Shown: positions 22,217 to 33,961 of the stretch, piece by piece
Position numbering within the stretch: the first letter of the stretch is position 1
How the letters are laid out: each line of letters begins with the position of its first letter
Assembly (NCBI GenBank): GCA_033026295.1
Contig: CM065189.1
Location: forward strand, 682,001-746,000
DNA: 64,000 bases
Reading direction: 5' to 3'
From: Channa striata
Lineage: Eukaryota; Chordata; Actinopteri; Anabantiformes; Channidae
Notes under the pieces: model-generated
Told to the model about the DNA's origin: nothing
The model's database searches: none
What the model saw: only the letters and a program-made list of their open reading frames with translations
Made by a program: the position numbers and the translations under genes

Positions 22217-23656
22217 TTAAATGTAGCCCACGGCTGTCCTGTATCTCAGCTTATATGGAAGCTTTAGAATGATGGATCTAATGCTGTGTACGTTATCAAA
22301 CTCTGCTAGATATTCTAACTCTGCTACTGCACTTCCCCAACTAGTTAGGAAAAGTGCAAACGCCTGGAGAGCTTCACTATCTTCAGCTCTAATTGTTGGC
22401 CCATTTAAGACCTTATCCATGTAGGCTACAGGATCTTAAATTCATTGCCAAAATGCTCTTTTTTTATGTCCATGATGTGCCTGCATGGGAAGACAACTTC
22501 GCACCAAATCTCTAGGTATCTATCTCTTGTAGACTGCTCCAAAAAGTAGAGCATATAACGATCGTTATCGGTCTTACTTTCAATATTATGTTCAAAGGCC
22601 ATTATGAAGGGTCTATTCTCTAAAGGATCCCCCCAAAAATTAGATATACTCTGAGAAGGTAGAGTACCTGACCTTTGTTGATTAGCCATAGGTTCAGAGA
22701 TGTAATTCTGGCGCTGTGTTGCCTCATGCTTAACGTCTGCACTATCATACTGTGGACCAGGGTATTGCGCTCTGGCCTGCAGGTTTCCATAAGTCCCAGC
22801 CCCAAATTGTTCCTTCTCGGGCTGCGGCTAACATGTTCCATACTCTACATGGGAGCTCTCCATTTTCTTTGTCTCTGAGTCCTCATCTATTTCACTGGAC
22901 TCCGTACAGGAGCGCCCCATTTCTAAGTCTTCATTTTTTTTCACTTTGCTCCTCTCAGCACCACCAAGAACAGTGGAAGCCTCAGTTTGCTCCTTCTTGC
23001 TGGCTCTAAATGTAGTTTTCAACTCCTCCCTTTGTTCCTTAAGCCTTTTTTCATATTCTGCATAAAGATGCAGCTCCTGTTCCTTAAGCCTAAGTTCTTG
23101 TTCTGTCCTAAGCTTCAAATTCTCAGCCTTAACCAATTCAAACGCGGCTTTGAGTCGTGCTGAAGCTGCTGACGTTGCAGAACCTGATCTGGAAGTGAGC
23201 CGATATTGCTTGGATCTCATAGACACGCTGTCCTCAGGACTTACTTCTGCATTTGCTCTGCACGCCTCCTTCATGCGCTGTAGCGCTCCATGCGCCCATT
23301 CAGTAACTTTCTCCTTAAAATCGTTGAAGTCGGCTACATTAGGCTCAAGCCCTTTTTGCTGTTCATCATTAGGGTCAATCAACTCTCACAATTAAGACAT
23401 TTATACCACACAACTCACCAAACAGTTGGTCGAGCTCCGTAATCAGCCTGGTATTCACTGTCTCAGCGTTACAGTCGTTCTCCATCAGACCAAGTGTCTT
23501 TTTCTTTTTTTCCGACAACTGCTTCAGTTTGGCCTTTCTTAAATTGAGCAGCCCTTGCAAAGTATTCTTCATGGTCATCTGAATTTGGTTTGCTAGCTCG
23601 ACAGTTGTATCTGTATCCTCCACGACAAATCCATGCGTATCCTTTCCACTTTCCAT
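22217..23656 (-). pseudogene. BEL gag
   Basis: Gag in five minus-strand pieces, starting at ATG 23656. It includes a coiled-coil-like Lys/Glu-rich part ('LRTEQELRLKEQELHLY'), the capsid-like core 'PFIMAFEHNIESKTDN' and 'LPYKLRYRTAV'. Frameshifts at about 23380, 22830, 22690 and 22425. Structural protein of the virus-like particle by family. Confidence 0.78.
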
Positions 23657-23660
23657 CTTT

Positions 23661-24517
23661 TCCCTAATCCAATCGTTTAGTCCGTGTAAAGAATAGTTTT
23701 CTTACTAATGTAGAGGCCGCCTTACACGTGTCCAAAGGTCCAAAAAGATCCACTTCAGAGATCGATGTATTATAAAAAACGTTGCAGATTTTTTGAACTT
23801 CTGTGTTCTTCAGTACAGCTAATAACAACAGTTCTAGAATCACGCTAATATAATACCTAAACTCCATTAAGCATGGTAAGAAAACTGTGCCTTCCACAGC
23901 CAAACACTGACTCCACAACAAACCGCTGCTCAAGTCCGTTTCTAATAACCGAAAAGCAATATAAACATTTGTTTATTGGTTTCCTTGACGAATACTTGCA
24001 GGCCTAGAAGGCACTATCTAATGTTGTACGACATTAGCTACTAGTTGTCTGTCTACTGACACAGCATAACTGCAGAAAAGTATATAAGCATAGAACAAAC
24101 ATTTGAGAAAGATAACATTGGCTCATTCACAAAATATATTTTGTATGAATGAACGTCATGTAAGTGTATAATTCGTTATATTTACTGTTCGAGAGTTAAA
24201 GATCCGAGTCAGTCAAAAGATTCGTTTTTCCCATCTCCAACATGCAGTAACGTTCTGATGTTCTCTGCACTAAATCATGAAAATGTGAGTAACTTCTCCA
24301 GCTGTGTTACTTAAATGCAGCCGACATGACACGGCTAACCTACCCATTTCACACAAGGAATATTAATGCTTTTTCTGTATCTACTAACATCAGTTTATAC
24401 TATCAGTAAATGAACTTTCAACGTCCCTTAACACGTTGTCCACTGCCGATGTACCGGATGCTGACGAGTTTCTTGAGTGCAGGTCTTTTCGAGAAACACA
24501 GACGATATCGAATCCTG
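23661..24517. other. no recognisable gene; possible remnant of BEL 5' flank
   Basis: AT-rich sequence upstream of BEL gag. The 5' LTR should lie here, but I find no matching 3' LTR to define it. Confidence 0.4.
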
Positions 24518-24945
24518 TAGAATTCTTCATTGTTTAATTTTGTGTTCAGTCAAACAGATTTACTTCACATTGGACATGTTAATTCAAACAAAGACCCAAA
24601 GACGAAATAGTAACGTGTAGTTTCAACATTTTATAAAAAACGGACCAAGGCAATTCACGAGCTGAACCCCTCAGTGTTCGTTCCTTTCGTCCAATAGCTT
24701 CCGTATTTACGTGCACGGCTAAAACTGTGTCCGGGTGTTGATCGTCACCTTTACTCAAACAAAACAAGCCTCCAAAGAACAATTACAAGCAAACATTTTG
24801 GTAATGAAACGAACAATTGACAACTGGCATGGACGAGGGCTGCTAACGTGTCGTCTTCCTGCTTTCGACAGCTGACGTATCTAAAAGCAACAACTAACGC
24901 TTCTGGAAGTCGGTCACCAGCTAACGTGGAGACGGGTAAATCTGA
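24518..24945. repeat. 430-bp block repeated at 3788-4222 (copy 2)
   Basis: Colinear, same-orientation homologue of 3788-4222, sharing strings such as TTTCGTCCAATAGCTTCCG and AAGTCGGTCACCAGCTAACG. Homology fades on the left near CCTGTAGAAT and on the right after GGGTAAATCTGAAAC. Confidence 0.7.
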
Positions 24946-25144
24946 AACAACAACAGAGGCGGAAACACTTTGTTAGTTACTTCCTTCCGTTGTGGTCTGC
25001 GTTAGCTAACAAGCAAACGTTTTCTTTTCTGAGAGACACATTGTGTTTTTTGAAGGAATTTAGAGGTACTTAACAATAAAATAATCTTTTGGGGATGTTA
25101 GTATTGATATTGGACTTATAAACACAAGAAAACAGAAGAACGAG

Positions 25145-25203
25145 ATGGCTGCAATAACATCTACTTCCGTTTTCTGGACTTTGTTGTTTGTCTGTGTCTC
25201 AAG
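25145..25203 (+). CDS. possible signal-peptide exon
   Basis: ATG 25145 opens MAAITSTSVFWTLLFVCVS, a short N-terminus plus hydrophobic run typical of a signal peptide. It ends at a good donor TCAAG|GTAAGA. Joined to the acceptor at 25429 the frame hits a stop at once, so if this was a secreted-protein gene it is broken or another exon intervenes. No homology recognised. Confidence 0.3.
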
Positions 25204-25428
25204 GTAAGAAATCGATCTCTGTTCAACTGTCATTTCAGGGGAACCGTGTTGGTGAATGACCAAGCAATTTTACGTGACCCTGCCGTCGTGGTACATGCTA
25301 GTTCCCAAATTTTTGAGTACGGAAGATACCAACCACTTCTTACTGCACATACAGCTAAAATATTGGATTTATTGATGGCTACTTTTACTCCGACCTTCGT
25401 TGTGAAATGCTGTACTTTTTACTTTCAG

Positions 25429-25616
25429 ATAGCGATCAAGGAGCTCCCACAGTAACCATTAAAAATATTAATAATTTAACTAACCAACCACTATATGGAG
25501 GACTTGCTGGTTGGTCATGTGACATGACTTTGAGACTTCCGTACTCCCAAGTCTTAGGAACTAACGTTCAGTCTTCTCCCGCTGTTAATCGTAAAATTGC
25601 GAGCCTTAAATCGTAG
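25429..25616 (+). CDS. possible exon, unknown
   Basis: Follows a strong acceptor (TACTTTTTACTTTCAG). An open frame in phase 1 reads DSDQGAPTVTIKNINN and ends at TAG 25616. I recognise no family. It could be the second exon of the signal-peptide exon at 25145, but the phases do not match. Confidence 0.2.
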
Positions 25617-25820
25617 CTGCATCAGCGAACTGCAGTCAAGTCAGCCATTGTTCGCTGACTTATACTTACCTCTATGGTAAAGGTATTGAAGGGAGCCAAA
25701 GAACACTGACTACATCCAGTTTTCAAAATAAAATATCTTAGTAAATAATAAAATAACGACAACTAACTCAGCAATTTTTCTTTTTGTCATTTAAACTTGT
25801 TCATATGTTATATATTAAAA

Positions 25821-26103
25821 TTTTTACTGTACTATTTTTGAGAAATGTCAGTATTGAATGTATTTGAAGATACTGCATGTTCTATGAATTTTGCAGCTTA
25901 ATAAAAATACTTTGGCACATAATTCTGGTGCAAGAACCTCATATTTATATTCTACATGAACCAGACTATTAGTAGACAAAGAATCTGCAGAGTTTTTACT
26001 GTATTATTTGGGAGAAATGCCAGATGTAAAGTCCCAACAATTGATCTCTAATAATAGATTTATTAGGAACTTTGGAAGCTTAATAAAAACATTTTACTCA
26101 TAT
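25821..26103. repeat. 172-bp subterminal tandem repeat
   Basis: Two head-to-tail units (25821-25992 and 25993 to about 26103). Both begin TTTTTACTGTAYTATTT, followed by GAGAAATG, and contain AGCTTAATAAAAA. The second unit is incomplete. The pair overlaps the left inverted-repeat arm of the large transposon, so it resembles the subterminal repeats of large DNA transposons. Confidence 0.65.
25902..26033 (+). repeat. left inverted-repeat arm of the large transposon
   Basis: 132 bp that align with the reverse complement of 41602-41730. Homology stops sharply on the inner side at GTAAAGTC. Confidence 0.8.
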
Positions 26104-26752
26104 TTCCAGGACAAGGATCTTATATTATGATTTTTATAGATATTGCTAAGCCAGCCTTCAAAGCAACAATGGAACCTGTTGCTACATTACAAAAAACGAT
26201 GCATTCCTGCTCCCACTCGATTCATGCAGACAGAGGTATTACTTCCCACAAAGAATTACAGTCTTCCAGTTTTGATTTCTCTAGCTGTGTTGTGTCCATC
26301 TGCAGGCAGTGTGCATGGAACCACCTACAACAGTTGTCACACTGTAAAAAAGCAAGATCTTTGGATCATTAAAAGTATGATGTTTGGTCTCATAATTACA
26401 AGTTGTAAAAGTCCACAAAGTCAATACACGAGCTATGCTGCAAATAGACTGAAGAAATTAAATGCAAGTTGGACTTTATCATCTTTTAGATATTGAATTG
26501 TGAAGGTATGTTCTAACATGTAGAACAAATCTCAGAGGCACAATTACTCCACCATTAAAATATCTTATTTCTAAATGTACAAGTATAGTATGTTTCATAA
26601 AACTCACGTACAAGGACAGTTTATCAATGTTCAAATACAATAAGCTGATCTGCTATTTATAAGAAATATTTAAGACTGACTGTCATTTAACAGTCAGATA
26701 CAATTAAATTGTATCTCTAACATCAACATTAATAGAAGAACAGAACAATACT
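26034..26752. other. transposon interior 3' of the Ulp1 gene, no gene seen
   Basis: AT-rich sequence between the left arm and the Ulp1 stop codon. Overlapping frames at 26127-26496 show no domain. Possibly 3' UTR of the Ulp1 transcript. Confidence 0.4.
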
Positions 26753-27045
26753 CTACCCAGTCAGTGAGGGGGAAGGCCCTGGACCTGGTGGTTTTGTTGC
26801 AGAGCACATTGCACAGGTGGTCTCTGAAATGTATTTTAAAAAATAGCATATGTTTGTATCACAGTAAAAAGGAAAAAGGAAATAAAAAGGAAAAGAAAAC
26901 ACTGTATAACATACCTGATGCTCAAGTATTTCCAGAGCCAGGTTTTTTCGTTCACGTGCCATGTCTTTTTGTAGTACCAAAAGCCATTGTTGGTATTTGT
27001 GGAAATGCTTCCATCACTAACTTTGCCATCTACATAATAAGAAAA

Positions 27046-27046
<1 letters not shown>

Positions 27047-27100
<54 letters not shown>
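27047..27100. repeat. (ATT)n microsatellite
   Basis: About 18 uninterrupted ATT units immediately beside the remnant LTR end at 27108. The peptides it encodes are artefacts. Confidence 0.95.
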
Positions 27101-27102
<2 letters not shown>

Positions 27103-27107
27103 ATTGT

Positions 27108-27269
27108 AGCAATATAACATGACATGATCACGTTTACATAACTAAGGCGTGCATGAATATGTAACATGTGTAATATACAGAATTAACAGAAGAATATGAC
27201 ATTGTGTTTTACCTTTCAGATTACATATTAATGCCGTTTAATTTCTTTCTATAGACGAATATCTTCGGG
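27108..27269 (-). mobile_element. remnant of the 3' LTR of the inserted LTR element
   Basis: Matches the first ~165 bp (plus orientation) of the LTR at 29955-30838: ATAACATGACATGA, GGCGTGCATGAATATG and TTTCTTTCTATAGACG. It breaks off at GATGCATTT, after which internal sequence follows, so most of this LTR and all of pol are deleted. Confidence 0.75.
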
Positions 27270-29954
27270 ATGCATTTGTTCTGCGCATGAAGTTTCATGG
27301 GCCTGTGTTATTATTACCCCCCTTTGGCTATGAGGCACCACGACCAAAGGAGAAGTGAGGGTTTCGGAGACATACATGAGAAGGCCCTTAACAATGCACA
27401 GAGGATTCGCGATTGTGGTCCGAATGGCTGGATCCAAGGATTGGAGAAAAAGCAGGTCATGCTCAGTGAAGGAAGGTGCCATGGCGGCAGAGGCAGGAGT
27501 AGCCATTGATGATCAAGCATGAAGTATGGCAGAAATGCCATGGGCGGGAGGGTGGGCAAGAAATGTTCGGGGTGTGCCCAGGGTGGCGCTGTTGTTGGCC
27601 AATGTATCCACCATTACAACCTGTTGATGGAGAAAGGGCAAAGGGTTACGGTTCCGTGCCCATATCCGGGAATGCTTGAAGTCAATTACTGGTTCCAAGC
27701 GGTTAATTAGGTCCTTGCCTATCAGTAGGGAGACGTTTTCAAGCGGGGACACATAGACTGGGTGGACCAGTTTCATTGGTCCAATAGACCAATGGATCAA
27801 GCCATATGTGTAAGAGTGGTCCCTGTAGGTGTGTAGGGTTGAATGTGTAAAGAGCATGGATGCAGTTTAAGATCTTTGCCTTTCTGATGCATTATTGTTT
27901 TCAATTTGTTGAACAATGTAATAGACATCAAAGTGATATCTGCAGCTGTGTCAAGAAGAGCTTCTTGTCTTAGAGTGTTTTCCAGCGTCACTCCTAAGTA
28001 AGGCTTTCGTGTAACCCCCTTTCCAGTGAGGTTACCAAGGAATTGTTGGACGGGTGCTTCACCTTGAATGGGTGATTTCTCATTATCAGGGGACTCGTTA
28101 GGGTCCAGTTGAACCATCAAGACTGTGCTGGAAGACACTGATTTCTCATTCACATGTGTTATGTGGGCAGCAGGCTCTGGACTAGAATGTAAAAGTGGCT
28201 CAGATCCTGCAGAGGTTGAGCAAGATTCTTCTTTACTGAACAGATCTGGTCGAGTATTAGGCTGTAGTGCTGTTACTGAGAGAACACTGGCCTTTTTATC
28301 TTTTATCTCACGGAGGGTTTGTGCAAAATGTTTCAGGATCTCTATTTCTTCTCTGTTAAGATCCGGGGTTTCAACCTGAAGTTCAGGTGATGCATTTTTG
28401 TCAAAGTAAGAATTTCTATTACTTTTGTTAAAAGAATCGAGTCGAGAAGGGCGTGGTGATCAGTGATGTCGAGGGTAGCTCCTCTGCGGGTGTGATCTTT
28501 CATTTGGACCCCCCTTTTGCACCTTGAAGTCGCTTCGGTGCTGAGGTATAGGTTGGTTCTGGGAAGGAGCTGAGAATGGGCGGTTTCTTTTGTACCCTAA
28601 ATAATTTTGCCTTTTATCAGGCCAAGAAAACTGGGAATGGTCATGCAGCTGGTTGGTTCCATGAAACCTAGATGGTTCACCGGCATCTCGAGAGTGATTT
28701 GATTTCAAGGAAGGTCTTTCAGTCTTATTTGTTGTACCACAAGAGGTTCCTTCTAATCTCAAAGGTAAGTGTTTGGTGTCAATGGTTAGCACTGTGCTAG
28801 CATCAGGGTTTTTCGGGTGACTTTCCCGGGGCTTTGCAAATCCCAGTGAAGCCACTTCACGTAGGTGTTGTGATGCATATCGTCAGTGTTTTGGTTACTG
28901 AGCTTGGTTGGCAGTTCAATAATTTTTTTTTGTTATCAATAATTAGCTGTTAACTCTTATCTTTAGGTAAGTTTTAATCAAAGACCCCTAAGAGTTGTTT
29001 CAGTTGAAATAAAAAAAGAAGAAAAACCAAGAACATTGACCTTGATTCACCTGATTTTATCTAGTGTGACACTCTTGTGACAGTACACACTGCAGGTGAG
29101 TAGTTAACACAAATCAAAACAGTCCTTTGTTAACTAGGAAAAAAATTGAATGCTGTACAGACAATGTAAATTTAGATCCAACACATATATGAACAAATAA
29201 TATGAAGGAGTAAAAATAGCTGTAGTTATATGGAATATATATGTAGGAGCAATAATACAAGAAAGCAACAATTTCTGTAAGCACAATCAGATTAAATTGA
29301 GATCTCAGAGCATTCACAATACAATATCAAATTCAGTAAGTGCCTAAAGTATTCTGAAAATTCAACACAATAATTCAACAAAGTTGTGTAATATGTGACT
29401 AATTCAAATTAAGGTAGGTCAAATAAATGATCTATTCACAAGTGAGTTGTTTAAAGGACATTCTACGCTATTTGCATTCTATTTCTAATGCCAACTGGGG
29501 CTCAGTTTGCAGAGAAATTTTGCCTCCAAACTTAACAGATTAACAAAGTTTATCAAATCGGCCACTGGATGGCAGAAAGGAGCAAAAGGAATTTCAGTTC
29601 GCTCAAGAACCGATGGGGAGCTAAAGGGATATTTCCCTTAACAACAACAAGGGGAACTAAAGGGATTTCATTTCCCTTAAGGGCGACAGGGGAGTCCCCA
29701 ACTGGGAGGAGCCGTAGGTATGTACGTCAGCAGTGACGATTTTGGGAACGCCCCTTGGGAGACCCCAAATGTAAACCAAACAAATTGCTCAGTCTTCTTT
29801 CGCCAGTGGTCAGAGTGCTTCGCTCGGCAGGCTCACAATAGTCCCAAACAGCAGCCCTGAAACTTTTTGCAATATCTTTTCAGAGTTAGTTCTTTTCACC
29901 AAGCGTTACATTCTGGGTAACTCACAAAGATTTCATGCAACAGGCACCAATATA
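27270..29954 (-). mobile_element. LTR retroelement internal region: leader, gag, protease; pol deleted
   Basis: Minus strand from a TGGTGCCTGTTGC primer-binding-like site next to the LTR at 29955. The leader reaches to about 28950. Gag fragment at 28460-28855 is basic and Gln/Pro/His-rich ('QNQPIPQHRSDFKVQKGG'). Aspartic protease at 27797-28153 has 'EALLDTAADITLMS' (DTAAD in place of DTGAD) and continues in another frame at 27513-27857 with 'LVHPVYVSPLENVSLLIGKD'. The ending 'PVIDFKHSRIWA' is typical of fish Ty3/gypsy- or ERV-like elements. RT, RNase H and integrase are missing. Inserted in an intron of the Ulp1 gene. Confidence 0.72.
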
Positions 29955-30838
29955 TGTCGCGAATTAATATAACATGACATGACCACGTTTACATAACTGA
30001 GGCGTGCATGAATATGTAACATGTATGTGTAATATACAGAATTAACAGAAGAATATGACATCGTGTTTTAACTTTCAGATAACAAATTAATGCTGTTTAA
30101 TTTCTTTCTATAGACGACTATCTTCTTCAATGCATTTATAATTTCCACCCACGGGTGGCAATGTTGTGCCGTGTTACTCTCTCGTCATTCTAAATTAAAA
30201 CATTTATTTTATAACTCCGTCATTTTCGTCGTAGAAAGGACGGTATCATGTCAAATTGTTCCAAATTTGCTTCTGAACACATTGGTGTGAGTTTATGTAG
30301 CTTGATAGATGATTTGTCCCTGTTTTGGGGTTTGAGTTTAAACAAAGTCTTTCTGTCTCAAGTGGTCTCGCACCTCAAGTTTTATGGTTGTTTTGCAAAT
30401 TCCTTTCCAGAGAGCTGGTACCATCTTGATAAGAACGTCATTTGCAAGTGAGTTAGGAGACAGTCTTGGGTCTGGTAGATGGAAAAGTCATGGCAAAATT
30501 TATGCTAATTGCCTGAGTGTCAATTCGTGGCTTTAAGCCAGATGTGGTTTGTTTGCTTTACTCAGTTCTCTTGGTGTTATCTGGTCCTGGGGAGGATTAG
30601 TTGTGGATTCTTTTATAAAGAAAGTTTATTACGGTCCGTCTACCTCCCCCTTGTTTTCAACATGGAGGTTGAATTCCAAACTCTGTCTTTGAACCTTGGG
30701 AACAGATGTGGGGAGTTTTGTGGAGAAACAGAGGTTTTCTGTTCCTTTATCTTTGGGGAGGTTAAGGAACGACTTGTACCTCAAGGTAGAAGGATGTAGC
30801 TCAGGTCCAGATTTTATAACATATAAGTGGATGCTAAA
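29955..30838 (-). mobile_element. 5' LTR of the inserted LTR element
   Basis: 884 bp. In minus orientation it starts at the TTTAGCATCC site (TGTAGCATCC in the other copies) and ends CGCGACA just before the primer-binding-like sequence. It contains a TATA-like TTTATAAAAG near 30613 and AATAAA-type signals near 30210. Paralogous LTRs: 36783-37479 and 58507-59296. Frames on the plus strand here are spurious. Confidence 0.8.
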
Positions 30839-33181
30839 TAATTATATAATGTTATTATTAAACACTAGATCACATAGTTTTGAGGACATCTGTGCATCAT
30901 AATGAAGCTTTCCAAAACTGTCCTCCTAAAACCCTATATCCATTTGTAAAAACAGTTGAATAGGAGCCTATGTACAGGAAAAGAGTGTAATTTAAAATGT
31001 TTATGTCTTACCGTTATGACTATTACTCCACAGCTGCAGTTATTTTGCTGAACTGGGGGTTGCATGATAGCTCCTTTCCACTGTACGTCAACCCAGTCAG
31101 TCTTGCTGTGACAGGCCCCGCTCATTTTGAAGTATTCACTATGTGTAGAGAGAAGAAAGACTCAATATTCCCATTGTTCAGCCTCTATAGTCTAAAATGA
31201 TTATAAATTGTCTACCTTTTTATAAATAACAACAACTTCAGTTAAATGATGAACAACTGTCTGAAAGAGCACCTGTCCCTAAACACCAAGGGACCACCAC
31301 TGATATTCATCATTTAACCAGACTTGGAGGAAATTTTAGTAACCGGGGGGAGAACATACAAACTCCACACTAACTGCCCCTGGTACTGTCAATTCAGAAC
31401 AAAAGGAGCAGTGTGGACACCAGTCACACATTCTACACAAATCTCAAGAAAATGAAGAATTCAAAACGCCTCAGTTTAAAAACAAAAAGTATAAATAACG
31501 CCTTTTATAAATGTATAAGCCATAATTACCGTAGTCTATTTGCAGCATGACCTGACTGGTCCAGCTCTTTAGAGTTGCGTGTTGGATCAAGCACATATAC
31601 CCTGCTTTCTGCAACACTGGTGTACTGTAATCAAAGTAAAATTCAATATTAAATCACAACATCCAAAAGTACAGTAAAGACCATCATGATACATATACAC
31701 TGAATCTACCAACCAGTAGCTTCCAGTGTGTATTGTCAATGTTTACACATGACACTATGGCTCTGTAGCTGTCAAAGTTGACCTGCAAAACATCCAAAAC
31801 AAGCAAATTTATATAGTGACATCAGTACTTCTTTTTTAAAATTATATCAACTATATAAATATTTCACTCATTCAATTTTCTTTTGATTGCCCTCAGAAAC
31901 TATACAGGCCAGGAAACAAGTTTTATGAGCACACATGCAGGCAGCCATCAAGAGTATTTACCTTTGACAGACTGTTCCTCCTAACTGCATCTCTCTCTCC
32001 AAACTCCAATTTCGAACGTAAATGGTACTTCCAAGTTGAAGTTGATTGGCAGTGTGATGGAGGAGGCATCCAATGACCGTAAGAGATTGTGCACATGTAG
32101 AAATTTCCATTCACAAAGTAAAATATAAATTTTATAAAATGCTGTTTAATCTCAATGTTGAAAGCTACAAACTTATCAATACCTGGTAGTAAATTGTTTT
32201 ATAAAATATTTTAAAAATCTCTCAAAATTTACATTTTTTCAAAGGTTGTGCGAAGATTTGCAATTAACCAAAGTTCTTTATGTAGCAGAGCCTAAGTTTG
32301 TTTTAATTTCTTGTTCAAGTGTTATGTTGTGTTAAACATACTGTACCTTGCCTGTAAGCCACTGGTGAGGCCTGAGTGATCGCAGCTCACTGTGGTGTAT
32401 AATGAAGGCATTCCCTCTGATCTGACAGGGGACCACAGACACAACCACCTCTGTGTCCTTTCTTTTCCACAATAAAGAAAGCTGTAGATTAGAAAATACA
32501 ACAAAATATCTTTTATCATTTTTCAGGAGATAATCATTTGAGCCATCTTCATGACCTTTTATTACTACGTATTTATTTTTCTATGATGTATTTTCATTCT
32601 CCAAACTAATAATAACAATTCTTAATTTATTTTAGTTTCTGTTTTCACCTGGAAAACAGGTAAAGCTTGTTTGCTTTTGAGAAAATATAAGTTGACTGAA
32701 GTGGATTAAAAATACTGAAGGGGATTTTTTTGTTGTCGTCAGTTTTACCTGTATTGTCTGCATCTTCATTATTGCCTCCCTCTGAAACCTTTTTATGATT
32801 GTTTTTCTTGTCACATGTGGATGTGGGGTATTAAAAATCATTAACATGTTTTCACAAAGACAGGAAATCACAGAAGAAAACACAGAAATACAAAAATTCA
32901 GTAATATGTCCATGTGGTTTACATTAGTGTCTTTATGTAGTTTCAGGTCATTTTAAGCCTTAAAGAATCACCTGTCCAACGTCAGTATGAGCGTCACTCT
33001 TTTGTTTTGTTGATGGAGGTTGGCGTTTCAGTTTTTTCCGAGGGCTCTGACAAAAAGTTAAAATTTCAATTACGGAATAACATTTGCATAATGCAGAATG
33101 AAACTCGTTAGCACTCCAAAAAGTTACCCCTTTTCTTTTGCTTTTTGAAAACAAAAGCCTTGGTTATGGGTAACACATAGA

Positions 33182-33961
33182 TGTCAAGATTTGGGACTTT
33201 TGTTGGTGTTGTTTTTGTTCATTTCCTGTCTTGGCCTTTTATTTTGTAGTACTGCTTTACCTTCCTGTTTCTTTGGGTTTTACTTTTCTCGTTTGTCCTT
33301 ATTAGTTTCACCTGTCTTCCTGTTTATTTAAACCCTCTTCTCCCTTCACTGTTTGTTGGTTTGTCTCTCTTTCAATCACTCTCCTACACTTTCTCGTCAA
33401 CCGTTTGTTTGTTCGTTCATTCGTGCTCGTTGGTCTTCCCTTGGTCTGAGGTTTGGTCCCCTTTGTTTGTTCCTCATTTGGTTCCCTTGTTTGGTTTCTT
33501 TGTTTGGTACTTTGTCTAGTTCTTGTTTGGTGTTTTGTTTGGTGTCTTTTTGTTTTAGTTTCCTGGTTTGCGTCTTTCAGTAACTGTTAGTCTGTTCTGT
33601 TAAATTTTGGAGTTGGTCTTGTGTTTCCCTTGTTTTAGTTCTTTGTTGTTTAGTGTGTTCTTCTTTATATTGTGTCATAGTTTTTCTTAAGTTTTCCCTT
33701 TGTTTCTTTGTCTGTTTAGTCTTCACCCCTGGTTAGTTCAGTTCGTTAGATTTGTACATGCTGTCCTGTTTAGTTTAGTTTACTTCACTTCTTACTTTTA
33801 TTTTGTGATTTATTTTCCGCTTAGATTGTCTAGTTTGTTTAGGGTTTGCTTGTGTGTTTCTTGTTCTCCCTTCGGAGAGAGTTTAGTGTGTGTTATTTTT
33901 TACACACCCGCTGTCGTCACCACCCTGGGTCCTTACTCTTTACATTTCCACAAATCTGACA
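33182..33961 (+). mobile_element. solo LTR, perfect TSD ATAGA
   Basis: 780-bp T-rich block starting TGTCAAGATTTGGGAC and ending ACAAATCTGACA (TG...CA with a short inverted terminus). Flanked by identical 5-bp repeats ATAGA at 33177-33181 and 33962-33966. It is typical of fish Ty3/gypsy LTRs, with many TTGTTT/TTTGGT runs. Lies between the transposase stop and the first recognised Ulp1 exon. The apparent frames at 33353-33583 and 33700-34080 are inside it and not genes. Confidence 0.9.

Larger units (their letters stand above)
17867..23660 (-). mobile_element. BEL/Pao LTR retrotransposon (decayed)
   Basis: A complete but broken gag-pro-RT-RNase H-integrase series on the minus strand, about 5.8 kb, in the order of the BEL/Pao superfamily (fish Suzu-like). 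I could not delimit LTRs. The left end is lost to the repeat at 17459-17866. To the right of the gag start at 23656 I see no clear primer-binding site or LTR pair. At least ten frameshifts or stops show it is dead. Confidence 0.88.
26753..33046 (-). pseudogene. Ulp1-type (C48) cysteine peptidase gene of the transposon
   Basis: Minus-strand exons with consensus splice sites: 32972-33046 (basic 'SPRKKLKRQPPSTKQK'); about 32760-32830 (charged, 'KKVSEGGNNEDADNT'); 32347-32457 ('FIIHHSELRSLRPHQWLTGK'); about 31962-32140; 31710-31782 ('VNFDSYRAIVSCVNIDNTHW', catalytic His in THW); 31530-31608 ('SRVYVLDPTRNSKELDQSG', catalytic Asp in LDP); 31012-31138 ('GAIMQPPVQQNNCSCGVIVI', Gln and catalytic Cys in SCG); 26915-27029; 26823-26753 (Cys-rich 'TTCAMCSATKPPGPGP'). 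Phases agree from 31782 to 31012. The exon 26915-27029 has a 1-bp frameshift between 'PTMAFGTTK' and 'DMARERKNLALEILEHQ'. By family it is a SUMO-isopeptidase-like enzyme; its role in transposition is inference. The intron between 31012 and 27029 holds the LTR element. Confidence 0.75.
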
